From: Flavobacterium fragile
Lineage (GTDB): Bacteria; Bacteroidota; Bacteroidia; Flavobacteriales; Flavobacteriaceae
Assembly (NCBI RefSeq): GCF_023634865.1
Contig: NZ_JAMLJN010000003.1
Coordinates: 124,001 to 188,000, forward strand
DNA: 64,000 nt
Reading direction: 5' to 3'
Shown here: piece after piece, positions 25,222 through 34,081 of the stretch
How positions within the stretch are numbered: the stretch's first letter is position 1
Layout: every line of letters begins with the position of its first letter
Notes under the pieces: generated by a model
The model's database searches: none
What the model was told of the DNA's origin: nothing
Seen by the model: only the letters and a program-made list of their open reading frames with translations
Position numbers and translations under genes: made by a program

Positions 25222-25265
25222 GTAACTCATGTTACCGACTACCTTTTTTTTCGAATGTACATTTG
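25222..25265 (+). promoter_or_regulatory. GTAAC-N4-GTTAC operator and promoter of the RND efflux operon
   Basis: GTAAC-TCAT-GTTAC spans 25222-25235 (centre 25228.5) and TACATTTG lies at 25258-25265. Centre to last G is again 36.5 bp. The inferred start near 25270 leaves a 24-nt leader before the tolC-like ATG at 25294. Confidence 0.68.
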
Positions 25266-25293
25266 TAACGTAAAATAAGAATAAAACAAAACT

Positions 25294-26601
25294 ATGAAAA
25301 AAGTCAACTTGTTAATCGTTTTAGGATTGGTGTCTGTTACTGCTTTTGCACAAGACACTTTGACGATTTCAAAAAATGATTTGTTACAAAAAGTCACTGA
25401 AAATAACCTACAAATTAAAGTGGCTGAAAAATCATTTCAATCTGCAAAAGCGGATTATCGTCAATCGAATGCGCTCTTTTTGCCTAATGTTACGGTTTCA
25501 CATACTGGAATAGCTACTACCAATCCTTTAATGGCTTTTGGTTCGAAGTTGAATCAGGAAATTTTAACTGCTACTGATTTTAATCCTACTTTGTTAAATG
25601 ATCCTAAGAGAACCCAAAATTTTGCTACTAAGATTGAGGTGCAACAACCTTTGCTTAATGTAGATGGATTGCTAGGAAGACAAGCTGCTAAAGCTAAAAT
25701 GGAAGCGTTTCAGTATCAAACAGAACGTACTAAAGAATATTTAAAATTTGAAGTTTCAAAAGCGTACATGCAATTACAATTGGCTTACAAAGCAGTGAAA
25801 GTTTTAGAAAAAGCAAATTCAACTGCTCAAGGCAATTTGAAATTAGTTGAAAATTATTTTAAAAACGGAATGTTGCAAAAAACCGATTTGTTAAATGTAC
25901 AGGTTCGTGTGAATGAAATCGTTAATCAATTGCAATATGCCAAATCGAATGTACAAAATGCTTCGGATTATTTAGCTTTTTTATTAAACGAAGATATGGC
26001 TGGTAAAACCTATAAACCTGCTGAAGCATTAGATAATGCAATTGTCATTGAAAATATCAGTACAACACTTTCTGATTCTAGAAAAGATATTCAAGCGATG
26101 CAAAAATCGGCAGAAGCGTATCAAAAAATGTTTCAATCGTCTAAATTCGGATTTTTACCAAGATTGAATGCTTTTGGAAGTTACGAATTGTATGACCAAC
26201 ATGTGTTTCAAACTTCAGCAAAAGGATATGTAGTAGGTGCTCAATTATCATGGAATGTTTTTGATGGCTATAAGAATATCGGAAAAACACAAAAAGCAAA
26301 AGCTGATTTTGAAAAAGCAACGGTTGAAACCGAACAATACAAAAAACAAAGTCAGTTAGAATTGAGTAAAACGAATCGCCAATTGCTTGATGCCCACAAC
26401 AAAGTGAATTTATCCCAATTGGCTTTTGAACAATCACAAGAAGCTTACAGAATTCGTCAAAACCGATTCACACAAGGTTTAGAAAAAACTACCGATTTAC
26501 TAATGGCTGAAACCCAAATGGCGCAAAAAGAATTAGAGCATTTGCAAGCTGTTTTCGAATATAACTTTACTAAACAATATTTACAATTTTTAACGAAATA
26601 A
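25294..26601 (+). CDS. TolC-family outer-membrane efflux protein
   Basis: A 435-aa outer-membrane channel component. A signal peptide (ends at TAFAQ) is followed by two long alpha-helical coiled repeats of the OEP fold (about residues 25-215 and 235-430), for example NNLQIKVAEKSFQSAKADYRQSNALFLP and its counterpart SRKDIQAMQKSAEAYQKMFQSSKFGFLP; the repeated FLP-x-(V/L) strand entry is typical. It should form the exit duct for the adaptor and RND pump encoded next, 4 bp and 63 bp further on. It is the first gene of the operon behind the GTAAC palindrome promoter. Confidence 0.9.
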   Translation: MKKVNLLIVLGLVSVTAFAQDTLTISKNDLLQKVTENNLQIKVAEKSFQSAKADYRQSNALFLPNVTVSHTGIATTNPLMAFGSKLNQEILTATDFNPTLLNDPKRTQNFATKIEVQQPLLNVDGLLGRQAAKAKMEAFQYQTERTKEYLKFEVSKAYMQLQLAYKAVKVLEKANSTAQGNLKLVENYFKNGMLQKTDLLNVQVRVNEIVNQLQYAKSNVQNASDYLAFLLNEDMAGKTYKPAEALDNAIVIENISTTLSDSRKDIQAMQKSAEAYQKMFQSSKFGFLPRLNAFGSYELYDQHVFQTSAKGYVVGAQLSWNVFDGYKNIGKTQKAKADFEKATVETEQYKKQSQLELSKTNRQLLDAHNKVNLSQLAFEQSQEAYRIRQNRFTQGLEKTTDLLMAETQMAQKELEHLQAVFEYNFTKQYLQFLTK

Positions 26602-26605
26602 CACT

Positions 26606-27688
26606 ATGAAAAAAATAATAACAATAATCACTTTGTCTTCATTAATCTTAACTTCTTGTGGAAGTGATAAAAAAGAAAATGTAGCAGATTTACCTGCAAT
26701 TTCAGTAAAAGTAGCTGGGAATTCAGGAAATTCAAATAGTCCGTATGTAACGGCAAGTGGAAAAATTGAATCTGAAAATAGTGCCAATTTAAGTACTAGA
26801 ATGATGGGTTATGTAACCAAAGTAAATGTAAAAGTGGGACAAAATGTTTCGGCTGGGCAACTTTTGGTAAGCATCAATAATACGGATTTACAAGCTAAAA
26901 AAGCACAAGTAGATGCTTCCATCACACATGCTACAGCTGCTTATAACAATGCCAAAAAAGATTATGATCGTTTTGTGAATTTGTTTGCACAACAATCGGC
27001 TTCTCAAAAAGAATTAGATGATATGACGGCTCGCTACGAAATGGCAAAAGCAGGATTAGAAGCAGCCAAACAAATGCGTAATGAAGTGATGGCGCAGTTT
27101 TCTTATTCGAATATCACCGCTCCATTTTCAGGAACAGTTACTAATACTTTTGTAAAAGAAGGTGATATGGCCAACCCAGGAATGCCTTTAGTAAGTATTG
27201 AAGGAGCATCAAGATTACAAGTAACGGCTATGGTTTCAGAAAGTGATATTTCGAATGTAAAAAACGGAATGCCAGTAAAAATCAATGTAAAATCATTAAA
27301 CAAAGAAGTAACTGGAAAAGTTTCTGAAGTGAGTTTATCCGCAAAAAATACAGGCGGACAATATTTGGTGAAAGTAACTTTGGACAAAATGGATAAAGAA
27401 ATCTTATCTGGAATGTTTGTAAACGTGCAATTCCCAACCGCTAAAAAAGAAGTATCTACTGTGAAATCGGATGTGGTTCTAGTTCCAGAAAGCGCTCTAG
27501 TAAAACAAGGACAATTAACTGGAATTTATACCATAGGAAGTGGTAATGTAGCCATTTTAAGATGGTTAAGAATCGGGAAAACATTCGGAAATCAAGTAGA
27601 AGTATTATCTGGATTATCAGCAGATGAGCTCTATATTGTTTCGGCAGAAGGAAAATTATTCAACGGAGCTAAGATTAGTGTTCAGTAA
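26606..27688 (+). CDS. RND efflux periplasmic adaptor (membrane fusion protein)
   Basis: A 360-aa lipoprotein (LILTSCGS, Cys18) of the HlyD/AcrA type. The split lipoyl domain halves are seen at GYVTKVNVKVGQNVSAGQLL (about residues 70-90) and NITAPFSGTVTNTFVKEGD (about 170-190), with a coiled-coil hairpin between them (AYNNAKKDYDRFVNLFAQQSA, then ASQKELDDMTARYEMAKAG). Beta-barrel and membrane-proximal domains follow. It connects the TolC-like protein and the RND permease. There are no Met- or His-rich metal-binding extensions of the kind found in CusB. Confidence 0.92.
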   Translation: MKKIITIITLSSLILTSCGSDKKENVADLPAISVKVAGNSGNSNSPYVTASGKIESENSANLSTRMMGYVTKVNVKVGQNVSAGQLLVSINNTDLQAKKAQVDASITHATAAYNNAKKDYDRFVNLFAQQSASQKELDDMTARYEMAKAGLEAAKQMRNEVMAQFSYSNITAPFSGTVTNTFVKEGDMANPGMPLVSIEGASRLQVTAMVSESDISNVKNGMPVKINVKSLNKEVTGKVSEVSLSAKNTGGQYLVKVTLDKMDKEILSGMFVNVQFPTAKKEVSTVKSDVVLVPESALVKQGQLTGIYTIGSGNVAILRWLRIGKTFGNQVEVLSGLSADELYIVSAEGKLFNGAKISVQ

Positions 27689-27751
27689 TCAGTCGCAGTT
27701 TTCAGTTTTAAGTATTGTCTTTTAAACTCATAAACATTTAAACTTAAAAAA

Positions 27752-30700
27752 ATGCAAGAAGGTATATCAGGTAAAATAGCCAATTTCTTTATCAACTCTA
27801 AATTAACCATTTTATTGATGGTGGCGTTGATGATTATTGGTACATACAGTTCGTTCTTAATTCCAAGGGAAGAAGAACCGCAAATAAACGTTCCTATGGC
27901 CGATGTTATGGTCATGTATCCAGGAGCTAGCCCATCTGAGATGGAAAGTAGAGTGGTAAAACCATTAGAGAAAATTATTAGCAACATCAAGGGAGTGGAG
28001 CACATTCACAGTATGGCTTTCAATGGCTATTCTATGATGGTGGTACAATTTTATGTGGGTGAAAACAGTGAAGATTCGTATGTAAAATTATATGACGAAT
28101 TGATGAAAAATCGCACGATGTTCCCTGAAGGTGTTATGCAACCTATCGTAAAAACGCGTTCGATTGATGATGTTCCGATGTTGGGATTAACGCTTTGGAG
28201 TGAAAAATATGATGATTTCCAATTACGTCAAATAGCCGAAGAAGTTACTTCGGAAGTTGAAAAAGTAAAAGATGTTGCGATTACGAAAGAAATTGGTGGA
28301 AGAACACGCGAGCTAAAAGTAGTTTTAGACAAGGATAAAATGGCTGAAAATGGTGTTGATGCGTTGGGCATTATGCAAATGATTCAAGCCAATAACGGAA
28401 GTTCGCAATCAGGAAGTTTTGTGCAAAATGATACCGAGTATTTAGTTACAACAGGTAAATTTTTAGCCACTTCGGAAGACGTAGAAAACTTGGTAGTCGG
28501 TGTCAATAACAACATGCCGGTTTACTTAAAACAAGTCGCTTCGATTCAAGATGGACCTCAAACGCCAAAGAATTATGTGTCTTTTGGTTACGGAAAAGCG
28601 AATGAGAAATTCTCAAAATTTAATTCAGAATATCCAGCCGTAACCATTTCGATTGCGAAAGTAAAAGGTGCCGATGCGATGCAAATTTCAGAGAAAATCA
28701 TTACTAAAGTTGAAAGCTTAAAGAAAAATATTATTCCTGCAGATGTGCATGTCGAAGTTACTCGTAACTACGGAGAAACTGCCTCACACAAAGTAGGAGA
28801 GTTGTTGTTACACTTAGGTGTTGCCATTATTGCGGTAACGGTTTTAGTAATGTTAGCTATGGGCTGGAGAGGTGGATTAGTAGTTTTCTTTTCAGTTCCA
28901 TTAACTTTTGCTTTAACTTTATTTAGTTACTATTTATTAGGCTATACGTTAAATAGAATTACGCTTTTTGCTTTAGTGTTCGTAGTTGGTATTGTGGTGG
29001 ATGATAGTATTATTATTGCCGAAAACATGCACCGTCATTTCAAAATGAAGCGACTGCCATTCAAACAAGCCGCTATTTATGCGATTAACGAAGTAGGTAA
29101 CCCAACGATTTTAGCAACATTTACCGTAATTGCAGCTATCTTACCAATGGCTTTCGTATCGGGTATGATGGGACCTTATATGAGTCCAATGCCGATTGGT
29201 GCTTCTATTGCGATGTTATTATCATTGTTTGTAGCTTTAACGGTTACGCCTTATTTAGGTTACCATTTGTTACATGAAAAAGATGAGCAAGAACACAAAG
29301 AAGAACAAGGTTTAGAAACGTCTTGGATTTATAAAATCTATAAAAAAATTGAGCAACCGCTTTTAGACAACTCTAAGAAACGTAATCTAATGTTCTTGAT
29401 TACAGGAGTTTTATTACTAGGTTCTGTATTGATGTTCTTTACCAAATCGGTAGCCGTGAAAATGTTGCCTTTTGATAACAAAAATGAATTCCAAGTGGTG
29501 ATTGATATGCCAGAAGGAACTACTTTGGAAAGAACGGCTGCAGTTACTAAAGAAATTGCGCAATATCTTTCAACGGTTCCTGAAGTTGTGGATTATCAAA
29601 ATTATATTGGCGCTTCGGCTCCGATAACCTTTAATGGTTTGGTACGTCATTACGATATGCGTGGTGGAAGCAACATGGCGGATATTCAAGTAAACTTACT
29701 ACATAAAGAAGATCGCGATTTACAAAGTCACGATATCGCAAAAGTAGTACGTCCAGAAGTGCAAAAAATTGCTAAAAAATATGGTGCGAATGTAAAAATT
29801 GTGGAAGTTCCACCTGGACCACCCGTTTTATCTACTTTAGTGGCGGAGGTTTACGGACCTGATTATGAAGAGCAAATTAAAGTAGCGAATCAAGTGAAAA
29901 CCATTTTAGAAACTACAACAGATGTGGTTGATACCGATTGGATGGTAGAAGCGCCTCAAGTAGAATATAAATTAGAGGTGGATAGAGAAAAAGCCATGTT
30001 GAATGGAATCGCCCCACAGCAAGTAGTAGGTAATTTGACTTATTTATTAAGAGAAATGCCGGTTTCTAACTTGTATGATGAACGTTCAAATAATCCAGTT
30101 GGTATCACATTATCATTGGAAGATAAAGACAAAACTTCAATTCAAGATATTCAAAATTTGAAAATAAAAGGAAGTCGGGGTAATGTAGTTCCGGTTAGTG
30201 ATTTGGTAAAAGTTACTACTGATACCTTACAAAATACGATTTACAGAAAAGATCAAAAACGAGTAGTATATGTTTTAGCCGATATGGCAGGAGCCTTAGA
30301 AAGTCCGGTATATGCAATTTTAGGAATGAATGAGAAGTTGGAAAAAATGCAATTACCAAAAGGCTATAATGTAAACGAATTGTATATCGGTTCACCATCA
30401 GACGAAAGTAATTTTACTGTAAAATGGGATGGAGAATGGCAAATTACCTTAGAGGTGTTCCGTGATTTAGGAGCAGCGTTCTTAGTCGTAATTATCGTGA
30501 TTTACATGTTGATTGTAGGTTGGTTCCAAAATTTCAAAACACCAATCGTTATGATGGTGGCGATTCCTCTTTCGTTAGTGGGAATTGTGTTAGGTCACTG
30601 GATGTTAGGAGCGTTTTTTACTGCTACTTCATTTATTGGGATGATTGCGTTGGCTGGAGTTATGGTGCGAAATTCAGTCTTGTTGATTGACTTTATCGAA

Positions 30701-30949
30701 ATCCGATTGAACGATGGAATTCCGATTAAACAAGCTATCATTGAAGCTGGAGCCGTAAGAACAACCCCAATTTTATTAACTACAGGTGCTGTTGTGATTG
30801 GAGCCTCAATCATTTTGTTTGACCCAATTTTCCAAGGATTAGCTATTTCGTTAGTCGCAGGAGCGATTGTTTCAACATTGTTAACATTAATCGTAGTGCC
30901 TTTGATTTACTACATTACCGAACGTAAAAAATGGGAGAAAAATAATTAA
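27752..30949 (+). CDS. RND efflux permease (HAE1-like)
   Basis: A 1065-aa inner-membrane proton-driven pump with two homologous halves of six helices and two large periplasmic loops. The TM4 proton-relay segment reads VVGIVVDDSIIIAENMHRHF (two adjacent Asp), nearer to HAE1-type multidrug or lipophile pumps than to the DFGxxxDGA pattern of CzcA/CusA metal pumps. Conserved N-terminal PREEEPQINVPMADVMVMYPGASP is typical of the Bacteroidota subgroup. Substrate is not known; the nearby Cys-rich peptide and PII-like protein hint at metal or thiol stress but the helix sequence does not support a heavy-metal pump. Confidence 0.93.
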   Translation: MQEGISGKIANFFINSKLTILLMVALMIIGTYSSFLIPREEEPQINVPMADVMVMYPGASPSEMESRVVKPLEKIISNIKGVEHIHSMAFNGYSMMVVQFYVGENSEDSYVKLYDELMKNRTMFPEGVMQPIVKTRSIDDVPMLGLTLWSEKYDDFQLRQIAEEVTSEVEKVKDVAITKEIGGRTRELKVVLDKDKMAENGVDALGIMQMIQANNGSSQSGSFVQNDTEYLVTTGKFLATSEDVENLVVGVNNNMPVYLKQVASIQDGPQTPKNYVSFGYGKANEKFSKFNSEYPAVTISIAKVKGADAMQISEKIITKVESLKKNIIPADVHVEVTRNYGETASHKVGELLLHLGVAIIAVTVLVMLAMGWRGGLVVFFSVPLTFALTLFSYYLLGYTLNRITLFALVFVVGIVVDDSIIIAENMHRHFKMKRLPFKQAAIYAINEVGNPTILATFTVIAAILPMAFVSGMMGPYMSPMPIGASIAMLLSLFVALTVTPYLGYHLLHEKDEQEHKEEQGLETSWIYKIYKKIEQPLLDNSKKRNLMFLITGVLLLGSVLMFFTKSVAVKMLPFDNKNEFQVVIDMPEGTTLERTAAVTKEIAQYLSTVPEVVDYQNYIGASAPITFNGLVRHYDMRGGSNMADIQVNLLHKEDRDLQSHDIAKVVRPEVQKIAKKYGANVKIVEVPPGPPVLSTLVAEVYGPDYEEQIKVANQVKTILETTTDVVDTDWMVEAPQVEYKLEVDREKAMLNGIAPQQVVGNLTYLLREMPVSNLYDERSNNPVGITLSLEDKDKTSIQDIQNLKIKGSRGNVVPVSDLVKVTTDTLQNTIYRKDQKRVVYVLADMAGALESPVYAILGMNEKLEKMQLPKGYNVNELYIGSPSDESNFTVKWDGEWQITLEVFRDLGAAFLVVIIVIYMLIVGWFQNFKTPIVMMVAIPLSLVGIVLGHWMLGAFFTATSFIGMIALAGVMVRNSVLLIDFIEIRLNDGIPIKQAIIEAGAVRTTPILLTTGAVVIGASIILFDPIFQGLAISLVAGAIVSTLLTLIVVPLIYYITERKKWEKNN

Positions 30950-30957
30950 ATAACAAT

Positions 30958-30983
30958 CTGGCAGGTTTTTTAAGACCTGTCAG
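30958..30983 (+). other. Hairpin between RND permease and PII-like gene
   Basis: CTGGCAGGT and ACCTGTCAG pair over 9 positions with one G.U, around an 8-nt loop. It could attenuate transcription, stabilise the upstream mRNA, or be a dispersed palindromic element; there is only a short A-rich tail after it, so complete termination is unlikely. Confidence 0.45.
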
Positions 30984-30999
30984 GTTTAAATAAAAAAAT

Positions 31000-31305
31000 A
31001 TGAAATTAGTATTAATCACCGCTATAGCAGAATTTGAAAAAGAAGTCAAAAAGATGCTAAAAGAAGCTAAAGTAAAATCCTATTCGTACCGCGATGTAAA
31101 AGGTTTTAGAGATGCTTCAGAGGAAGGCGTGGAAGATAATTGGTTTGGTTCTGAAATGAATGAAACCGATTCAGTAATGTTTTACGCCTTCATTTTACAA
31201 CAAAATTTAGATGCTTTATTCGAAGAAGTAGCTGCATTTAATAAAAAACTTGAATCCATATCAAAAGTTCATTTAGCCGTTTTATCGGTAGAAAAATATA
31301 ATTAA
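31000..31305 (+). CDS. PII-superfamily-like small protein linked to RND pump
   Basis: A 101-aa protein. The N-terminus MKLVLITAIAEFEKEVKKML, then KEAKVKSYSYRDVKGFRD, follows the beta-alpha-beta layout of PII proteins, where 'lxxxGVKGxTVxxVKGFG' ends at the base of the T-loop. A PII-NG group linked to RND efflux genes is known. The T-loop here is short and acidic (ASEEGVEDNWFGSEMNETD) and lacks the Tyr uridylylation site. It may sense a ligand and gate or report on the pump (inference). It lies in the same operon as the pump, behind a hairpin. Confidence 0.55.
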   Translation: MKLVLITAIAEFEKEVKKMLKEAKVKSYSYRDVKGFRDASEEGVEDNWFGSEMNETDSVMFYAFILQQNLDALFEEVAAFNKKLESISKVHLAVLSVEKYN

Positions 31306-31316
31306 AATCAAAAATT

Positions 31317-31505
31317 ATGATCAATAGAATTGTTAGAGCAGTGGCAGGAACCTTTATTCTTTTAAGTGTTCTTTTAGGAATGTATGTAAATGAAAATTGG
31401 TATTGGTTTACCCTTTTTGTAGGGGCTAATTTACTACAATCATCCTTTACCAAATGGTGTTTAATGGAAGATATTTTAAGAAAAGTATTTAAGATAAAAG
31501 ATTAA
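31317..31505 (+). CDS. DUF2892 (YgaP-like) membrane protein
   Basis: A 62-aa protein with the DUF2892 pattern: NRIVRAVAGTFILLSVLLGMY, a WYWFTLFVGANLLQSSFTKWC second helix and a short cytoplasmic end (LMEDILRKVFKIKD). The Asn-Arg start, the N-x-x-QS-x-T motif and the single Cys in KWC match YgaP transmembrane domains, usually fused to or encoded with rhodaneses that handle persulfides. It is the last gene of the efflux operon, followed by a terminator. Confidence 0.8.
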   Translation: MINRIVRAVAGTFILLSVLLGMYVNENWYWFTLFVGANLLQSSFTKWCLMEDILRKVFKIKD

Positions 31506-31510
31506 TATTG

Positions 31511-31535
31511 AAGTCAGGTGAAAGCCTGACTTTTT
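31511..31535 (+). terminator. Terminator of the efflux operon
   Basis: AAGTCAGG-TGAAAG-CCTGACTT, 8-bp stem, then a T run. It ends 4 bp before the convergent TonB receptor stop. Confidence 0.8.
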
Positions 31536-31537
31536 CA

Positions 31538-34081
31538 TTAGAAAGTAAATCTTAAAAAGGCATTTGGTGTTCTTTCTAATGAGAAAGTATTTATCTGTTC
31601 CACAATATTTGTGTTATTGTTGATGCGATAATGTTGATTGATACTGGTTTTATTATTCAATAAATTTTGAACCGAAAAACCAAAATTTAGTTTTGATTTT
31701 GTACCAATATTAAAAGCATAAGCACCTGAAAAATTCACTTGGAAATAATCCTCTAAATTAGATGAATTTGGCGCTTGATAACCCACAGCCGGTGTTTCTG
31801 GATTGGTGTAGATAGGTGTTGTGCTTATTGGTAAAGTTGTTGGTTTCCCAGTAAACCATTGTGCTCCAATGGCAAGTTTTATATTTTTGAAATCTGATAT
31901 AATAGCTGATTTTATGTGATGCTTAATTTCAAAATTATTAGGAAATGCTTTTGCATTCAATGTTTTAAATTCATAATTATTTTCTTGAAAAGTATAACTT
32001 ACCCAAGAAGTAATATGTCTGAATTGTTTTTGAATTAAAAATTCGGTTCCGTAAACCGTGAAATTTCCATTGGTCTTTACAAATTCATATTGGTTTTGAA
32101 AACCTTGACTCATACTGGTAATTCCATCTACTTTTTTGTAGAAATTTTCTAGAGTTAGCAACCAATTGTTTTTATTGAACGAGAATCCTAATGACGCTTG
32201 ATTACTTTTCACAATAGGAATGTCTTCATTGTTAGATAAAGTCCATCTTCGTTTTTCGATACCTAAAAAATCTTGTTGTAAATCAACAATTTGTGATGTG
32301 GTTTGATGCTTGCTTTCCCCCATAATTTCCAATTGGAAAAACGGAGTGAATTTATAATTTAACTGAATTCGCGGTTCAAAAATAAACGTTGAAAATTCTT
32401 GAATATAGTTTTGTCTGAAACCAATTCGGCCTTTAAATTTATCGTTAACTGAATAATAGTTAAGTTCGGCAATTAGCGCATGATTTTTTAAAACTTCTTT
32501 GATTTTTCTAGAAAAAACAGGCGTATTTACGATATCTACATTTCGTACTCCAATTTCATTAAATTGATAGCCATTCCTAAAGGTAAAATTGTCAGATAGG
32601 ATATGATTATTTTGTAATTTTATACCCGTATCTAAAATGGTGTTTTCTTGATTAAAAATTTGATTGCTTTCTATCGATTCATTTTCAGAATTAATATTGT
32701 AATAGGAAGCGTAAATTGATATTTCGCTGCTATTTTTTGCATTCCAGTTTGTTCTCAACAATGCATTTGCTCCATAAGTTTGTTGTTCTAAGCAACTGTT
32801 TTTAGATATGGTAATATTATTTTCTGTTTTGGTTTGAAATATGTCTAATACGTTGCTAATACTCAAGATATCAACAAATAAATCTGTTTTTTGTTTTATT
32901 TTTTGATGATATTGCGCGGTGAAATCATAAAAATAAAAATCTTCATCTGAACTATATTTAATATTTTGGTTGTCAAAATAATTAGTAACAATTGTGTTTT
33001 GAAAAATCTTATTGAAATAATTTGTATAGGTTGGAGAAGTTACTAAATCTGTATATGATCGTCTTCCGCTAATTTCAATATTTGATTTTTTTGAAGTTTT
33101 TACTTTCGCATAAAAATCAGCGTTAATTAAGTTAAAACCTACAGCTCCTGTTGTGTTTTCGATAGAATCTGTATGTGTTGAAATTAAAACTGAACTCGAA
33201 ACACCATCGCCATAAAAAGCTGAGGTTCCGTTTTTAGCAATATTAATTTTGTGAGCTAAATTTGGATTTAAAGAAGAAATTAATCCAAAAAAATGCCCTG
33301 TTTGATACAATCTAATTCCATTCCAAAGAAACAAATTTTGGTCATGTGTTCCGCCTCTCACACTTGTGTTTGAAATGCTTTCATCCGTAGCATTTATACC
33401 AGGGATTTGTTGCATGGTTTGAAAAACATCAGGTTCAGTTAGACCAGGAAGTTGTCCTATTTTTTTAGGTTTTATTTCGTATGTTCCGTCTTTTCTTTTG
33501 GTAATTCCTTTAGTTAAATAAACTGTTGTTATGATGGGGTCTAAGTCGTTTATAATGCTTTTTAGATAGATTTTCGGGCAATTTTCAACGTATAAAAAAG
33601 TTGATTGTACTAATTTAGTTTTATAGTTCAAATGTGAAATTTCGATATCGTTTGCCGATTTTACATTAAGTTCAAAATAACCTAAGTCATTCGTAATTGA
33701 GGTACTATTCGTAGCAGTTATTTTTACGAATGCTCCAATGATGGGTTCTTTTGTTTCTTCATCAAAAAGATAGCCACATAAAGGTTTATCAAGTTTTTGA
33801 TTGTTAATTACTGAAATGTATTTTTTTGAAATAAATTCAAATTTTAATTGGGTTTTCTCGGTAATGTAGTTCAGTTTTTCTTGTAATGTTAGTGCGTTTG
33901 AAGGAGGAACTAGTTTGAAAACCGCAATTTCTTCTTCGATGTAATTAAAGCTGACTTGGTGTTTTTTGCTGATGTTTTCAAAAATTGTTTTTAATAAAAT
34001 AGTATTGTCTTTGTCTTGCGCACTAAGCGGTAAAACAAAGACAAATAAGCTAATAATTATTAAAAAGCGATTATAATTCAT
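31538..34081 (-). CDS. TonB-dependent receptor with STN signalling-type N-terminus
   Basis: An 847-aa outer-membrane receptor. After a signal peptide (ends at LPLSAQ) comes an STN-like domain (about residues 25-92, LLKTIFENISKKHQVSFNY) and a carboxypeptidase regulatory-like domain (98-175, PLCGYLFDEETKEPIIGAFVK). The plug follows (about 190-305, with TSVRGGTHDQNLFLWNGIRL) and the barrel ends at FLRFTF. In Bacteroidota an STN domain combined with an adjacent FecR/ECF pair indicates signal transduction to an anti-sigma factor. Its ATG directly follows the FecR stop, so the two are coupled. The ligand is unknown. Confidence 0.88.
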   Translation of the reverse strand: MNYNRFLIIISLFVFVLPLSAQDKDNTILLKTIFENISKKHQVSFNYIEEEIAVFKLVPPSNALTLQEKLNYITEKTQLKFEFISKKYISVINNQKLDKPLCGYLFDEETKEPIIGAFVKITATNSTSITNDLGYFELNVKSANDIEISHLNYKTKLVQSTFLYVENCPKIYLKSIINDLDPIITTVYLTKGITKRKDGTYEIKPKKIGQLPGLTEPDVFQTMQQIPGINATDESISNTSVRGGTHDQNLFLWNGIRLYQTGHFFGLISSLNPNLAHKINIAKNGTSAFYGDGVSSSVLISTHTDSIENTTGAVGFNLINADFYAKVKTSKKSNIEISGRRSYTDLVTSPTYTNYFNKIFQNTIVTNYFDNQNIKYSSDEDFYFYDFTAQYHQKIKQKTDLFVDILSISNVLDIFQTKTENNITISKNSCLEQQTYGANALLRTNWNAKNSSEISIYASYYNINSENESIESNQIFNQENTILDTGIKLQNNHILSDNFTFRNGYQFNEIGVRNVDIVNTPVFSRKIKEVLKNHALIAELNYYSVNDKFKGRIGFRQNYIQEFSTFIFEPRIQLNYKFTPFFQLEIMGESKHQTTSQIVDLQQDFLGIEKRRWTLSNNEDIPIVKSNQASLGFSFNKNNWLLTLENFYKKVDGITSMSQGFQNQYEFVKTNGNFTVYGTEFLIQKQFRHITSWVSYTFQENNYEFKTLNAKAFPNNFEIKHHIKSAIISDFKNIKLAIGAQWFTGKPTTLPISTTPIYTNPETPAVGYQAPNSSNLEDYFQVNFSGAYAFNIGTKSKLNFGFSVQNLLNNKTSINQHYRINNNTNIVEQINTFSLERTPNAFLRFTF

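Noticed and set aside
27752-30949. Identification of the RND permease as a heavy-metal pump (CusA/CzcA)
   Set aside because: The TM4 segment VVDDSIIIAEN lacks the DFGxxxDGAxxxVEN pattern of metal pumps, and the adaptor lacks metal-binding extensions.
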